Positions 39,412 to 47,999 of a stretch of 64,000 bases of DNA are shown here, piece after piece; the first letter of the stretch is position 1; every line of letters begins with the position of its first letter. Both the position numbers and the translations under genes were made by a program. The notes under the pieces are model-generated. The model was not told where the DNA came from and searched no databases. It saw only the letters and a list, made by a program, of their open reading frames with translations. The stretch is from an uncultured Verrucomicrobia subdivision 3 bacterium. GTDB lineage: Bacteria > Verrucomicrobiota > Verrucomicrobiia > Limisphaerales > UBA11358. The stretch spans positions 19,439-83,438 of the forward strand of contig CAIXUZ010000049.1 in NCBI GenBank assembly GCA_903922735.1, given 5' to 3'.

Positions 39412-41898
39412 TTAGGATTCTCGATTGCCGATTTCAGCCCGGGCTCGCAGCGCGGCCAGCACTTGTCCCAAGGCGATGCCGCCGTCGTTGGGCGGAACAC
39501 GCTGGTGCCAGTGCGGCTGGAAATTTTCGGCGCGCAGCCGGGTCACCGTCCGCTCCACCAAATAACGATTCTGGAAGCAGCCACCGCTTAACACGACGCG
39601 AGTTTCCCCGATTTTTTTGGCGACGGCAACCACCGACTCAGCGAGCGCATTGTGAAATTTTGCAGAAATTTCCCCAATCGCAACGCCGCCGGCGGTGTCG
39701 CTCAAGACCGATTGCACCAGGGGCGACCAATCCAAAACCAATGGCGGTTTTCGGTTTTCGATTTCAAATTTGGATGAGACGACACGCGCGGGAGCCAGCG
39801 ACAAGGAATACGCTTCAGCCAGCTTGATGTCACCAATCGCAAACTCCAGTTCCATCGCCGCCTGTCCTTCAAAGCGAAGGTGCTGCCGCAAATTGGTCAG
39901 CGAAGCCACCGCGTCGAATATCCGGCCCAGGCTCGAAGTCAGCGGCGAATTGAAACGGCGCTGTAACATTCCGCGCAGCGTCATCATCTCCACCGGCGGG
40001 ATCGCCCGCAGCGGGGCCAGATGCTCCATCTCAAACGCGGACTCGCCATACAACTCATACAGCAGCCCCAACGCGACGCGACGCGGTTCCTTCATCGCCT
40101 TGTCGCCGCCGGGCAGCGGGAACAGGCGCAGGTGCGCGACGCGCTCGACGTTTTTTTCCGTGACCAAAAAAAATTCACCGCCCCAAATGGTGCCATCCGT
40201 GCCATAGCCCGTCCCGTCCCACGCGACCCCAAGCGCGGGCAACGGCACTTCGTTTTCCGCAATGCACGACAGAACGTGCGCGATGTGATGTTGGACTTGG
40301 ATGACGTGCGGAGCGCCGAGCACCGTCTCGGCGAGTTTGCTGCTTTTACGGGCTGAGTCGTGTCGGGACGATGCCCGGCGCTCCAGTGCAAATTTCGTCG
40401 AAAGGTAATCCGGGTGCAGATCGGCGGCGATGATGTCCGGCTGAACCGCGTAAAGCCTGGGCAAATCGGCGGCGACGCGGCGGAAGGCTTGATGGGACGC
40501 CTCCGTTTCCAAATCGCCGATGTGCTGGCTGATGAAAACATTTCCACCAACGGCCAGTGCGACGGAATTTTTCAGATGCGCACCCACCGCCAAAATTGTT
40601 TTAGGTTCAAGCTTCAGCGTTCCGGGTTTATCGGCAGCTTGCAGTTTTGAACCCTGAACTCGGAACCCTAAACTTTGAACGCCCATGTCAATTGGCAGCG
40701 GCGCATATCCCCTCGCCCGGCGCAAAACCATTTCGCGTCCCAGCATCACGCGGACGATCGAATCATCCATATGCCGGACAATCGGGCGGTTGTGGACGAG
40801 GAATACGTCGGCAATACCGCGCAACCGATTGAGCGCTTCAACCTCATCGGTGCAAATCGGCTCATCACTCAAGTTGCCGCTGGTGGCGATGACGGGAAAG
40901 TCCAGTTCCCCCATGAGCAGATGATGCAGCGGATTGGAGGGCAGCATGACGCCGAGGTTGGGATTTCCGGGGGCAATTTCATTTCCGATTTCCGATTTCC
41001 GACCTCCGCTTTTTTTCAGCAGGACAATCGGCGCCTCCGGCGATCGCAGCAATCGTTCTTCCAACGGCGAAACTTCGCAAACTGTCATCACGCTGGCGAG
41101 TGAGGGAAACATCAACGCGAATGGCTTTTCTTCACGATGCTTCCGTTCCCGCAATCGCCGGACGACGTTTTCGTCACGCGCATCGGCCAGCAGATGAAAG
41201 CCGCCAACGCCTTTGACCGCGACGATTTTCCCGTCACGAACCGCGTTGACGGCGGCTTTCAACGCCGCATCTTGGTGGCAGAGGACTAGCCCGGCGCCAT
41301 CCCAGAATTGCAATTGCGGGCCACAGGCGGGACAGGCGTTGGGCTGCGCGTGAAAGCGGCGGTCGCGGGGATTTTTGTATTCCGCCTGACATTGCGGACA
41401 CATTTTGAAACCGCGCATCGAAGTGTTGGCGCGATCGTAGGGCAATGCCTCGATGAGGCTAAAACGCGGACCGCAGTTCGTGCAATTGGTGAACGGATAG
41501 CGGAAACGACGGTTGGCCGGGTCAAGAATTTCGCGCAAACAATCCGGGCAAGTGGCGATGTCCGGCAAAACCAGCACGGATTTGCCACCGGAAGTTTCGC
41601 TCGCGCGGATTTCAAACTGGTCATAGCCGATGGCATCCAGCCAAGAGGATTCGAGGCTTTGGATGGAACTGCGCGGCGGTTTTTCGGTCTCCAGTCGGAG
41701 CAGAAATTTTTCCAACGCGGAATGGCTGCCTTCCGCCTCGATGAAAACGCCCTGCGGCGAATTGCTGACCCAGCCGGCAAGTTTCAATTCTTCCGCCAGC
41801 CGGAAGACAAAGGGACGGAAGCCCACGCCCTGCACCGCGCCGCGCAACGCGATTTTCAGGCGCGCCGTCGTTGTCTTTAACTGATGGGATGGAATCAT
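39412..41898 (-). CDS. hypF: Carbamoyltransferase HypF
   Basis: HypF uses carbamoyl phosphate and ATP to transfer a carbamoyl group to HypE. Domains run in order: acylphosphatase ('GVQGVGFRPFVFRLAEELK'), two zinc-finger segments ('CPDCLREIL...NCTNCGP' and 'CPQCQAEY...CPACGP'), a YrdC-like domain ('VKGVGGFHLLADA') and a Kae1-like domain ('VQHHIAHVLSCIAENEV', 'LSGGCFQNRYLVE'). I start at the ATG at 41898 because the track start at 41931 is a TTG. It has 828 residues, larger than E. coli HypF (about 750), with added linker between the YrdC-like and Kae1-like parts. Confidence 0.96.
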   Translation of the reverse strand: MIPSHQLKTTTARLKIALRGAVQGVGFRPFVFRLAEELKLAGWVSNSPQGVFIEAEGSHSALEKFLLRLETEKPPRSSIQSLESSWLDAIGYDQFEIRASETSGGKSVLVLPDIATCPDCLREILDPANRRFRYPFTNCTNCGPRFSLIEALPYDRANTSMRGFKMCPQCQAEYKNPRDRRFHAQPNACPACGPQLQFWDGAGLVLCHQDAALKAAVNAVRDGKIVAVKGVGGFHLLADARDENVVRRLRERKHREEKPFALMFPSLASVMTVCEVSPLEERLLRSPEAPIVLLKKSGGRKSEIGNEIAPGNPNLGVMLPSNPLHHLLMGELDFPVIATSGNLSDEPICTDEVEALNRLRGIADVFLVHNRPIVRHMDDSIVRVMLGREMVLRRARGYAPLPIDMGVQSLGFRVQGSKLQAADKPGTLKLEPKTILAVGAHLKNSVALAVGGNVFISQHIGDLETEASHQAFRRVAADLPRLYAVQPDIIAADLHPDYLSTKFALERRASSRHDSARKSSKLAETVLGAPHVIQVQHHIAHVLSCIAENEVPLPALGVAWDGTGYGTDGTIWGGEFFLVTEKNVERVAHLRLFPLPGGDKAMKEPRRVALGLLYELYGESAFEMEHLAPLRAIPPVEMMTLRGMLQRRFNSPLTSSLGRIFDAVASLTNLRQHLRFEGQAAMELEFAIGDIKLAEAYSLSLAPARVVSSKFEIENRKPPLVLDWSPLVQSVLSDTAGGVAIGEISAKFHNALAESVVAVAKKIGETRVVLSGGCFQNRYLVERTVTRLRAENFQPHWHQRVPPNDGGIALGQVLAALRARAEIGNRES

Positions 41899-42030
41899 TA
41901 CTGCTGACTGAGGCTCGGAAGCTGGTTCCAAATGTCAGTAGGAGCCGGGGTGACGAGGGTCCAACTAAACTGATTTAGAGACTTTTCACGTCGCCTCCTG
42001 CAATTTTGAAATAGCTTCTCAACGGCAAAT

Positions 42031-42525
42031 TTACCCGACGACCGGAAGCGTGTCTTTACGGAAATTGGCGGCCACCAACTTTTTTATTTCCGCAACGGCG
42101 GCGTGAAATCCGGCTTCGGCTGCGGGTGAATAGTCCGTGCCAAAACCCAGATGAATCGCGGGAATTGTGAGCCACCATGCTTCCGGCGCGTGGCCAAAAA
42201 CGTCGCGGGCGAGCGCAAGCATCGTACGCGGATCCGCAGCGTGGGCCATGAGCTGCGAGGTTGCGCCGGGTTCCAGCTTGCGGAATTGCACGCCGTCGGT
42301 TTTGTCCACGGCGGCATCCACGAAAATCACGCGGCGGACACGGGCAATCGGGTCGGCATGTTCAGGCGTGAGCAACTGGCAGGTAAGCGTACGAACACCG
42401 GGAAACTGTAATTCTTCAATCGCCTCAGCCACCCGCGGGCCGACGCCGTCGTCACGACGCAGACTATTGCCATAGCCGATGACAAGGAGTTCGGCTTCGA
42501 TCTCAGGCTGTACCACCGTGTTCAT
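42031..42525 (-). CDS. hoxW: Hydrogenase maturation protease (HoxW type)
   Basis: This endopeptidase removes the C-terminal tail of HoxH once nickel is inserted. The nickel-sensing Asp lies in 'VIGYGNSLRRDDGVGPRVAE', the second Asp in 'VIFVDAAVDKTDG', and the expected His in 'QLMAHAADPRTMLAL'. I start at the ATG at 42525, after the ten-residue track extension, giving 164 residues. It lies directly downstream of hoxH, its expected substrate, with a 143-bp gap. Confidence 0.9.
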   Translation of the reverse strand: MNTVVQPEIEAELLVIGYGNSLRRDDGVGPRVAEAIEELQFPGVRTLTCQLLTPEHADPIARVRRVIFVDAAVDKTDGVQFRKLEPGATSQLMAHAADPRTMLALARDVFGHAPEAWWLTIPAIHLGFGTDYSPAAEAGFHAAVAEIKKLVAANFRKDTLPVVG

Positions 42526-42668
42526 ATAAAAAAATCGCCGACGGGGAAGGACCAACCGACCTTCCCCGCCGGCATTGCTTTGCCCAAACCAACCAAGGAC
42601 AAATTGTTAGTGATGGGGGCGGCGCGCTGCGCCGGCCGGACACCGCAACGCGGCGTCCCGACCATAAA

Positions 42669-44099
42669 TCAGCCGCGCATTTTTTCGTCCAGCACCCGGC
42701 CGTCCGGCGCAATCATTTGGACATGCAGCGGCATCTGGCCAACGGCGTGCGTGGAACAGCTCAGGCACGGATCGTAGCAGCGGATGCCATGTTCGACGCG
42801 GTTGAGCATGGCCTCGGGAATCTGGCCGTTGGCCCCTTTGATGTAATGCCGCGCGATTTGCGCCACAGTCTGGTTCATGGCCAGATTATTCTGGCCGGTG
42901 GCGACGATGAGATTGACCTTTTGCAGCAGGCCGTTGCGATCCACGGTGTAGTCGTGGAAGAGCGTGCCGCGCGGGGCTTCGCTCGCGCCCACGCCGCGCA
43001 GGCTGTTGATGCCGGCATCAGCGCACAGGTAATCGCTGGAGAGTTCGGGATCGTCCATGTAGCGCTCGATGAATTCAAGCGACGCGAGGATTTCGATCAG
43101 CCGCGCGTAGTGATACAGGAACGACGACGTGACCGCACCGCGTCCGAGCTTCTTAAACTTTTTCAGCTCCTCGTCCGCCTTCGGCACGCCCATCTGTTCG
43201 GCGACATTGAGCCGCGCGAGCGGGCCGACGCGGTAGATGCCTTCGGGAAAACCGAGCGGCAAATAATACGGCGACTTGAGATAAGAGGTGTTTTGCACGG
43301 CCTCGCCGATGTAATCCTTGTAATTCACCACCTCCACCTGGTCCGCGATGATGCTGCCGCTGCTGTCAGTGAAACGCAGCTTACCGCCGTGGTGCTCCCA
43401 CGAACCGTCCGGCGTGACCAGGCCCATGAAGAGCGACGGGAAGTTGCCGAAAATCTGGATTTCGCGACCGTGCGTCTTCATCGTTTTCTTCCAGATCTCC
43501 AGCGCGACGTCTGTCGTGGCGTAGGCTTCCGGCAGCCACGCCTTGATCCGGGCGCGGCCTTCGGCAGACAAATTGGAGCGCACGCCGCCGGGGACGGCCC
43601 ACGCGGGATGCACTTTTTTGGCTCCGAGGATCTCGATGATTTCCTGGCCGAACTGGCGCAGACGGATGCCGGCGCGGGCGAGACCGGCATTGGAGGCGAT
43701 GATGCCGAAAACATTCCGGGTAGCGGGCGGCGTATCCCAACCGAGCAAAAAGTCCGGCGCGCTCAAATGGAAAAAGCTCAACGCGTGGCTTTGCACGAAC
43801 TGGCCGAGGTTCATCAAGCGGCGCAGCTTGTCGGCGGCGGGCGGGATGCTGACGGCCATGATGGCGTCACCGGCTTTGGCGGACGCAAGCGTATGACTGA
43901 CGGGGCAGATGCCGCAGATGCGCTGGGTGATGCCGGGCATTTCGGGATACGGACGGCCTTCGCAGAATTTTTCAAAGCCGCGAAACTCGACGACATGGAA
44001 CTCGGCGTCGGCGACATTGCCGGCGTCGTCCATGAAGATGCTGATTTTGGCGTGTCCTTCGATGCGGGTCACGGGATCAATGACAATGCGTTTTGCCAT
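42669..44099 (-). CDS. hoxH: [NiFe] hydrogenase large subunit, group 3d (HoxH)
   Basis: This is the nickel-iron active-site subunit. The L1 motif is '[10 protein letters not shown]', preceded by '[12 protein letters not shown]'; the L2 motif is 'DPCLSCSTH'. A 25-residue tail follows L2 ('[19 protein letters not shown]' and on), the piece that HoxW should remove after His. All four Ni/Fe cysteines are present, so the subunit should be active. At 476 residues it matches HoxH. hoxY is 10 bp upstream. Confidence 0.97.
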   Translation of the reverse strand: MAKRIVIDPVTRIEGHAKISIFMDDAGNVADAEFHVVEFRGFEKFCEGRPYPEMPGITQRICGICPVSHTLASAKAGDAIMAVSIPPAADKLRRLMNLGQFVQSHALSFFHLSAPDFLLGWDTPPATRNVFGIIASNAGLARAGIRLRQFGQEIIEILGAKKVHPAWAVPGGVRSNLSAEGRARIKAWLPEAYATTDVALEIWKKTMKTHGREIQIFGNFPSLFMGLVTPDGSWEHHGGKLRFTDSSGSIIADQVEVVNYKDYIGEAVQNTSYLKSPYYLPLGFPEGIYRVGPLARLNVAEQMGVPKADEELKKFKKLGRGAVTSSFLYHYARLIEILASLEFIERYMDDPELSSDYLCADAGINSLRGVGASEAPRGTLFHDYTVDRNGLLQKVNLIVATGQNNLAMNQTVAQIARHYIKGANGQIPEAMLNRVEHGIRCYDPCLSCSTHAVGQMPLHVQMIAPDGRVLDEKMRG

Positions 44100-44109
44100 A
44101 AAAATTATT

Positions 44110-44658
44110 TCAACCGAATTTTAATTGAGTGCCTTCGAGTTTCGGGGCCTGGCCGGCGAGCACCTGTCCGAGCAACGCCTTGATGCGATCCGCCGGCGGC
44201 GGACAGCCGGGCATGTAATATTCCACCTGCACCGTCTCGTGGACGGGCAGCACGCGGTCCAGCAGCTTCGGCACGATGCCATCGGCTTTCGGAATGACAG
44301 GATTGTATTGGGCGTTCTCAATGTAGGCGCGCTGCAACACGCTTTCGGTATTGCCGAGGCCGAATTGATTGCGCATGGCGGGCACATTGGCCGTCACGGC
44401 GCAGTCGCCGAACGACACCAGCACCTTCGTCCGCGCGCGGATTTTGTGGATGAGTTCAAGATTATCCTCGTTGCAGACGGCACCTTCGATGAGGCACACG
44501 TCCACGCCTTCAGGATATTCCTTCACATCCGCGATGGGGCTGTAGACCACCTGGATTTTGTCCGCGATATCAACGAGAAACTCGTCGAGATCGAGAAAGG
44601 ACATGTGACAGCCGGCGCAACCGCCGAGCCAGACCGTGGCAATTTTTATGCGTTCCAT
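44110..44658 (-). CDS. hoxY: [NiFe] hydrogenase small subunit (HoxY)
   Basis: This 182-residue electron-transfer subunit carries the proximal [4Fe-4S] cluster. The four ligands are 'GGCAGCHMS', '[16 protein letters not shown]' and '[12 protein letters not shown]'. It lacks the extra ferredoxin domain of longer small subunits, as expected for group 3d. The N-terminus has no Tat signal, so the enzyme is cytoplasmic. It overlaps hoxU by 13 bp (44646-44658). Confidence 0.95.
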   Translation of the reverse strand: MERIKIATVWLGGCAGCHMSFLDLDEFLVDIADKIQVVYSPIADVKEYPEGVDVCLIEGAVCNEDNLELIHKIRARTKVLVSFGDCAVTANVPAMRNQFGLGNTESVLQRAYIENAQYNPVIPKADGIVPKLLDRVLPVHETVQVEYYMPGCPPPADRIKALLGQVLAGQAPKLEGTQLKFG

Positions 44659-45362
44659 TGTTTTTTCTCCCGTGCGTTGACGATGAATTCAAGTTTGTTG
44701 CGGTCGCGTTCCGATTCCCCAACGGTCGAGCCTTTTTGGAACAGCGCGCCGGTGGGACAGGACATGACACATTTGCCGCACTCGGTGCAGCTTTCAGAAT
44801 CACCCCACTTTTGGTTGAGGTCGGTGATGATCCTGGATTTGCCGCCGCGGCCGGAAACATTCTTCGTTCCCGCGCCCTCGATGTGCCAGCAAACCCGCAC
44901 ACAGCGCGTGCAAAGAATGCAGCGGTTGTGATCCATGCCGAACAGGCGGTGCGTGTTGTCCACATTCCATTTCGGAAAGGTGTATTCGTAGCGGACGTGC
45001 TCCATGCCCTGGCTGTAGGCGAGCGTCTGCAATTCGCAGTGGCCGTTCGCCACGCAGACGGCGCAGACATGGTTGCGCTCGGCGAACAATAGCTCCAGCG
45101 TCATGCGGCGATACTTACGAAGCCGCTCGGTGTCGGTGGCAACTTCCATGCCTTCGGCGACTTTAAGCGTGCAAGCCGGCAGCAGTTTCGGCGTGCCGGC
45201 CACCTCGACGAGGCACAGGCGGCACGCGCCGATGTCGTAAACGCCTTCGAGATGGCAGAGCGTGGGGATCTTGATGCCCGCCTCGGTGGCGGCCTGCAAA
45301 ATAGTTTCGCCTTCCTCGGCGGTGATCTGTTTTCCGTCAATAGTCAGTGTCTTGGCGGCCAT
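44646..45362 (-). CDS. hoxU: Hydrogenase diaphorase subunit HoxU (ferredoxin-like)
   Basis: This 238-residue iron-sulfur subunit links HoxF to HoxY. The [2Fe-2S] domain reads '[20 protein letters not shown]' plus 'PACTLKV'. A His/Cys cluster follows ('[14 protein letters not shown]'). Two [4Fe-4S] sites are '[16 protein letters not shown]' and '[17 protein letters not shown]'. This is the NuoG-like N-terminal arrangement. hoxF lies 4 bp upstream, so the subunits are co-translated. Confidence 0.95.
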   Translation of the reverse strand: MAAKTLTIDGKQITAEEGETILQAATEAGIKIPTLCHLEGVYDIGACRLCLVEVAGTPKLLPACTLKVAEGMEVATDTERLRKYRRMTLELLFAERNHVCAVCVANGHCELQTLAYSQGMEHVRYEYTFPKWNVDNTHRLFGMDHNRCILCTRCVRVCWHIEGAGTKNVSGRGGKSRIITDLNQKWGDSESCTECGKCVMSCPTGALFQKGSTVGESERDRNKLEFIVNAREKKQWNA

Positions 45363-45366
45363 AAAA

Positions 45367-47013
45367 TTATTTCGTTACGGTTGGAGAATGGGTTGCGCCC
45401 GCGCCGAACGTATCCGGCTGGAGCAGTTCCTCGTATTCGTTGCGGAAAAACCGCAACGTGCTCATCGTCGGATTCGGCGCCGTCTGGCCGAGACCGCACA
45501 AACTGGTGTTGCGCACCATGTCGCAAAGTTCTTCGAGCTTCGCGAGGTCGCGCGCGGTGGCTTTGCGTTTAAGAATCTTGTCCAGAATATTGTGCATCTG
45601 CACCGTGCCCGCGCGGCAGGGAATGCACTTGCCGCAGGATTCGTCCATGCAAAATTCCATGAAGAACCGAGCCACGTCCACCATCCGGGTGGTTTCATCC
45701 ATCACAATCATGCCGCCGGAACCCATGATGGAGCCGAGTTTGCCCAGCGATTCGTAGTCCACCGGCGTATCGAGATGCTGTGAAGGGATGCAACCACCGG
45801 ACGGACCGCCGGTCTGCACAGCCTTGATCTTGCCGCCGTCGGGGGCGCCGCCTCCCATTTCTTCGACTATGGTGCGGAGCAGCGTGCCCATTGGCACTTC
45901 AATGAGGCCCGTGTTTTTGATCTTGCCGGCGAGCGCGAACACTTTCGTGCCCTTGCTCTTTTCCGTGCCGATACCAGCGAACCATTCCGCGCCGTTACGA
46001 TAAATGGCCGGGACATTGGCAAAAGTTTCCACGTTATTCAGCAGGGTGGGGCAGCCGAACAAGCCGCTTTCCGCGGGGAATGGCGGGCGCGGTCGTGGCG
46101 TGCCGCGCTTGCCCTCGACGGACATCATCAACGCGGTTTCTTCACCGCAGACAAAGGCGCCCGCGCCGATGCGGATTTCGACATTGAAGTTGAACGGCGA
46201 TTCGAAAATGCCCGCGCCGAGCAGGCTCATCGCCTTGGCCTGCTTGATGGCCAGTTGCAGCCGCGCTATGGCCAGCGGATATTCAGCGCGCACATATAGA
46301 TAGCCTTGATCCGCGCCGACGGCGTAGGCCGCGATGGCCATGCCTTCAAGCACGCTGTGCGGATCGCTTTCGAGCACGCTGCGATCCATGAACGCACCGG
46401 GGTCGCCTTCGTCGGCGTTGCAAATCACATATTTTTTTGCGCCGGGAGATTTGGCCACCGTGCCCCATTTGAGGCCGGTCGGAAAACCCGCCCCGCCGCG
46501 GCCGCGCAAGCCGCTTTTGGTCATGGCTTCAACCACTTCCTTGGGCGACATTTCATTCAGAACTTCATGCAACGCAAGATAGCCGTCCGCCGCGATGTAG
46601 CTTTCGATCCGTTCGGGATTCACCATGCCACTGTTGGCCAGAACGATGGAAAACTGTTTCTTGAAAAAGGCGGCATCCGGATCGGTCTGCTCCACGTTCG
46701 CCTTGCCGCCTTTGAGCGCGGAGATGATGGACGGCGCATTTTCCGCCGTGACTTTGACGTAAAGCTCATTCTTCGGGTCAACCGCGACCAGCGGTCCTTC
46801 GCAGCACAGTTTCATGCAGCCGACGCCGCGAACTTCCACATCATTTTGCAACCCAGCCTCGGCGACGGCTTTTTCCAGCTGCTCTTTCACTCCCTTCGAG
46901 TCGGAGGACATGCACCCGGCCGCCATGCAGCAGCGCAGCACGATTTTCTTCTGCCCGGCCAGCTCCCGTTCTTTTATCTGAATAAGATCGTTAAGAATCA
47001 TGATTTCACCCAC
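45367..47013 (-). CDS. hoxF: Hydrogenase diaphorase subunit HoxF (NADH-binding)
   Basis: This 548-residue NuoF-like subunit binds NAD(H), FMN and a [4Fe-4S] cluster. It begins with a thioredoxin-like [2Fe-2S] domain with '[13 protein letters not shown]' and '[14 protein letters not shown]'. The nucleotide region shows '[17 protein letters not shown]', FMN is in '[14 protein letters not shown]', and the cluster is '[14 protein letters not shown]'. It overlaps hoxE by 16 bp, implying coupled translation. The complex would exchange electrons between NAD(H) and H2; ferredoxin or flavodoxin could also serve. Confidence 0.96.
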   Translation of the reverse strand: MGEIMILNDLIQIKERELAGQKKIVLRCCMAAGCMSSDSKGVKEQLEKAVAEAGLQNDVEVRGVGCMKLCCEGPLVAVDPKNELYVKVTAENAPSIISALKGGKANVEQTDPDAAFFKKQFSIVLANSGMVNPERIESYIAADGYLALHEVLNEMSPKEVVEAMTKSGLRGRGGAGFPTGLKWGTVAKSPGAKKYVICNADEGDPGAFMDRSVLESDPHSVLEGMAIAAYAVGADQGYLYVRAEYPLAIARLQLAIKQAKAMSLLGAGIFESPFNFNVEIRIGAGAFVCGEETALMMSVEGKRGTPRPRPPFPAESGLFGCPTLLNNVETFANVPAIYRNGAEWFAGIGTEKSKGTKVFALAGKIKNTGLIEVPMGTLLRTIVEEMGGGAPDGGKIKAVQTGGPSGGCIPSQHLDTPVDYESLGKLGSIMGSGGMIVMDETTRMVDVARFFMEFCMDESCGKCIPCRAGTVQMHNILDKILKRKATARDLAKLEELCDMVRNTSLCGLGQTAPNPTMSTLRFFRNEYEELLQPDTFGAGATHSPTVTK

Positions 47014-47525
47014 TGGTTGATATGTTCCATTGTGGACTCTGCCGTCTGACGCGGCGTGACTGTGCCGTCATAAACCACCGCCGGCGCGATCCCGCAGGCG
47101 CCAATACAGCGCGCGGTGAGGAGGGAAACCTTGTTGTCCGCAGTCGTTTCGCCCGCTTTGATCTTGAGTTGGTTTTGGACGGCCTCGACCACCTTGTCAG
47201 CGCCCTTGACATAGCAGGCGGTGCCCATGCAGACCACGCAGGTATGCTGCCCTTGGGGCTTGAGTGTGAAGAAATGATAAAAGGTTGCCACCCCATATAC
47301 CCGGCTCGGCGGCAGTTTGAGATGATGCGCGACAAATAGCAGCACGTCGTCTTCAAGGTAGCCGAATAGTTCTTGCGCCTTGTGGAGCACTTCAATCAAA
47401 GCATCCTGCTTGAATTGAAGCTTCTTCATGTGAACTTCCAGTATTTTAAACCGTTTATCGCCACTGGGATGGCTGGCTGGCGCTTTGGCCAGTGGCTGTT
47501 TAAGTTCGGGTGCAGTAGTGACCAT
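46998..47525 (-). CDS. hoxE: Hydrogenase diaphorase subunit HoxE (NuoE-like)
   Basis: This 175-residue [2Fe-2S] subunit is the first gene of the operon. Its cluster ligands appear in 'CVVCMGTACYVKGAD' and 'ARCIGACGIAP'. 'SRVYGVATFYHFFTLKPQGQ' is a NuoE signature. A palindrome lies 26 bp upstream of the start. Confidence 0.95.
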   Translation of the reverse strand: MVTTAPELKQPLAKAPASHPSGDKRFKILEVHMKKLQFKQDALIEVLHKAQELFGYLEDDVLLFVAHHLKLPPSRVYGVATFYHFFTLKPQGQHTCVVCMGTACYVKGADKVVEAVQNQLKIKAGETTADNKVSLLTARCIGACGIAPAVVYDGTVTPRQTAESTMEHINQWVKS

Positions 47526-47550
47526 AAATTTTGCCGCTATTGGTTACAAT

Positions 47551-47571
47551 TAGTTTTCAAACGGAAAACTA
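47551..47571. promoter_or_regulatory. Perfect 8-bp inverted repeat upstream of hoxE
   Basis: TAGTTTTC (47551-47558) and GAAAACTA (47564-47571) flank AAACG, 26 bp before the hoxE ATG. This is a plausible operator for the hydrogenase operon, or an mRNA leader hairpin. No regulator gene is adjacent. Confidence 0.5.
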
Positions 47572-47999
47572 AATTAAAATTAGTCTATTTGATTATCGTG
47601 TCAGCACATTATTTGGCAAAAATTGGCTCTGTTTTGTCAAATCTCCTACCCTAAACTCCTCTCGCCCCATGCAACTACAAGGAATAGTGGCATTCAAAAC
47701 GATCTAACTAGGCCTTGGGGGTTAAGCAATATCTGCAAAGACAAAGTCAATATCTGGAAAGAACTTCCCCGATAATTTCATCAGATTCATGATGCGGAAC
47801 GCGTTACCTTTTAAGTTGCGTTTATGCATTTTCAGATGAATGACAAATACAAACAAGTGGCAGCGGGCTCGGACCATCAGATGATACTGATAAGTCTGAC
47901 CGCGCCATTTCAACTGGTCATTCTGCTGACCCGCGACCGCGACCGCCATCCATCATCATCCCACCGCCAACAACCAATCAGGAAATCATCATAATTTAT
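47572..47999. other. Divergent hox-hppA intergenic region
   Basis: About 430 bp, AT-rich near hoxE, presumably with promoters for both operons. The minus-strand ORF at 47722-47949 (75 aa) has no recognisable similarity and no clear ribosome-binding site; I do not call it. No RNA structure was identified. Confidence 0.45.

Noticed and set aside
42717-44183. 488-aa plus ORF opposite hoxH
   Set aside because: Shadow of hoxH, which has both nickel-binding motifs.
47722-47949. 75-aa minus ORF in the hox-hppA spacer
   Set aside because: No similarity recognised and no ribosome-binding site; probably part of a regulatory spacer.
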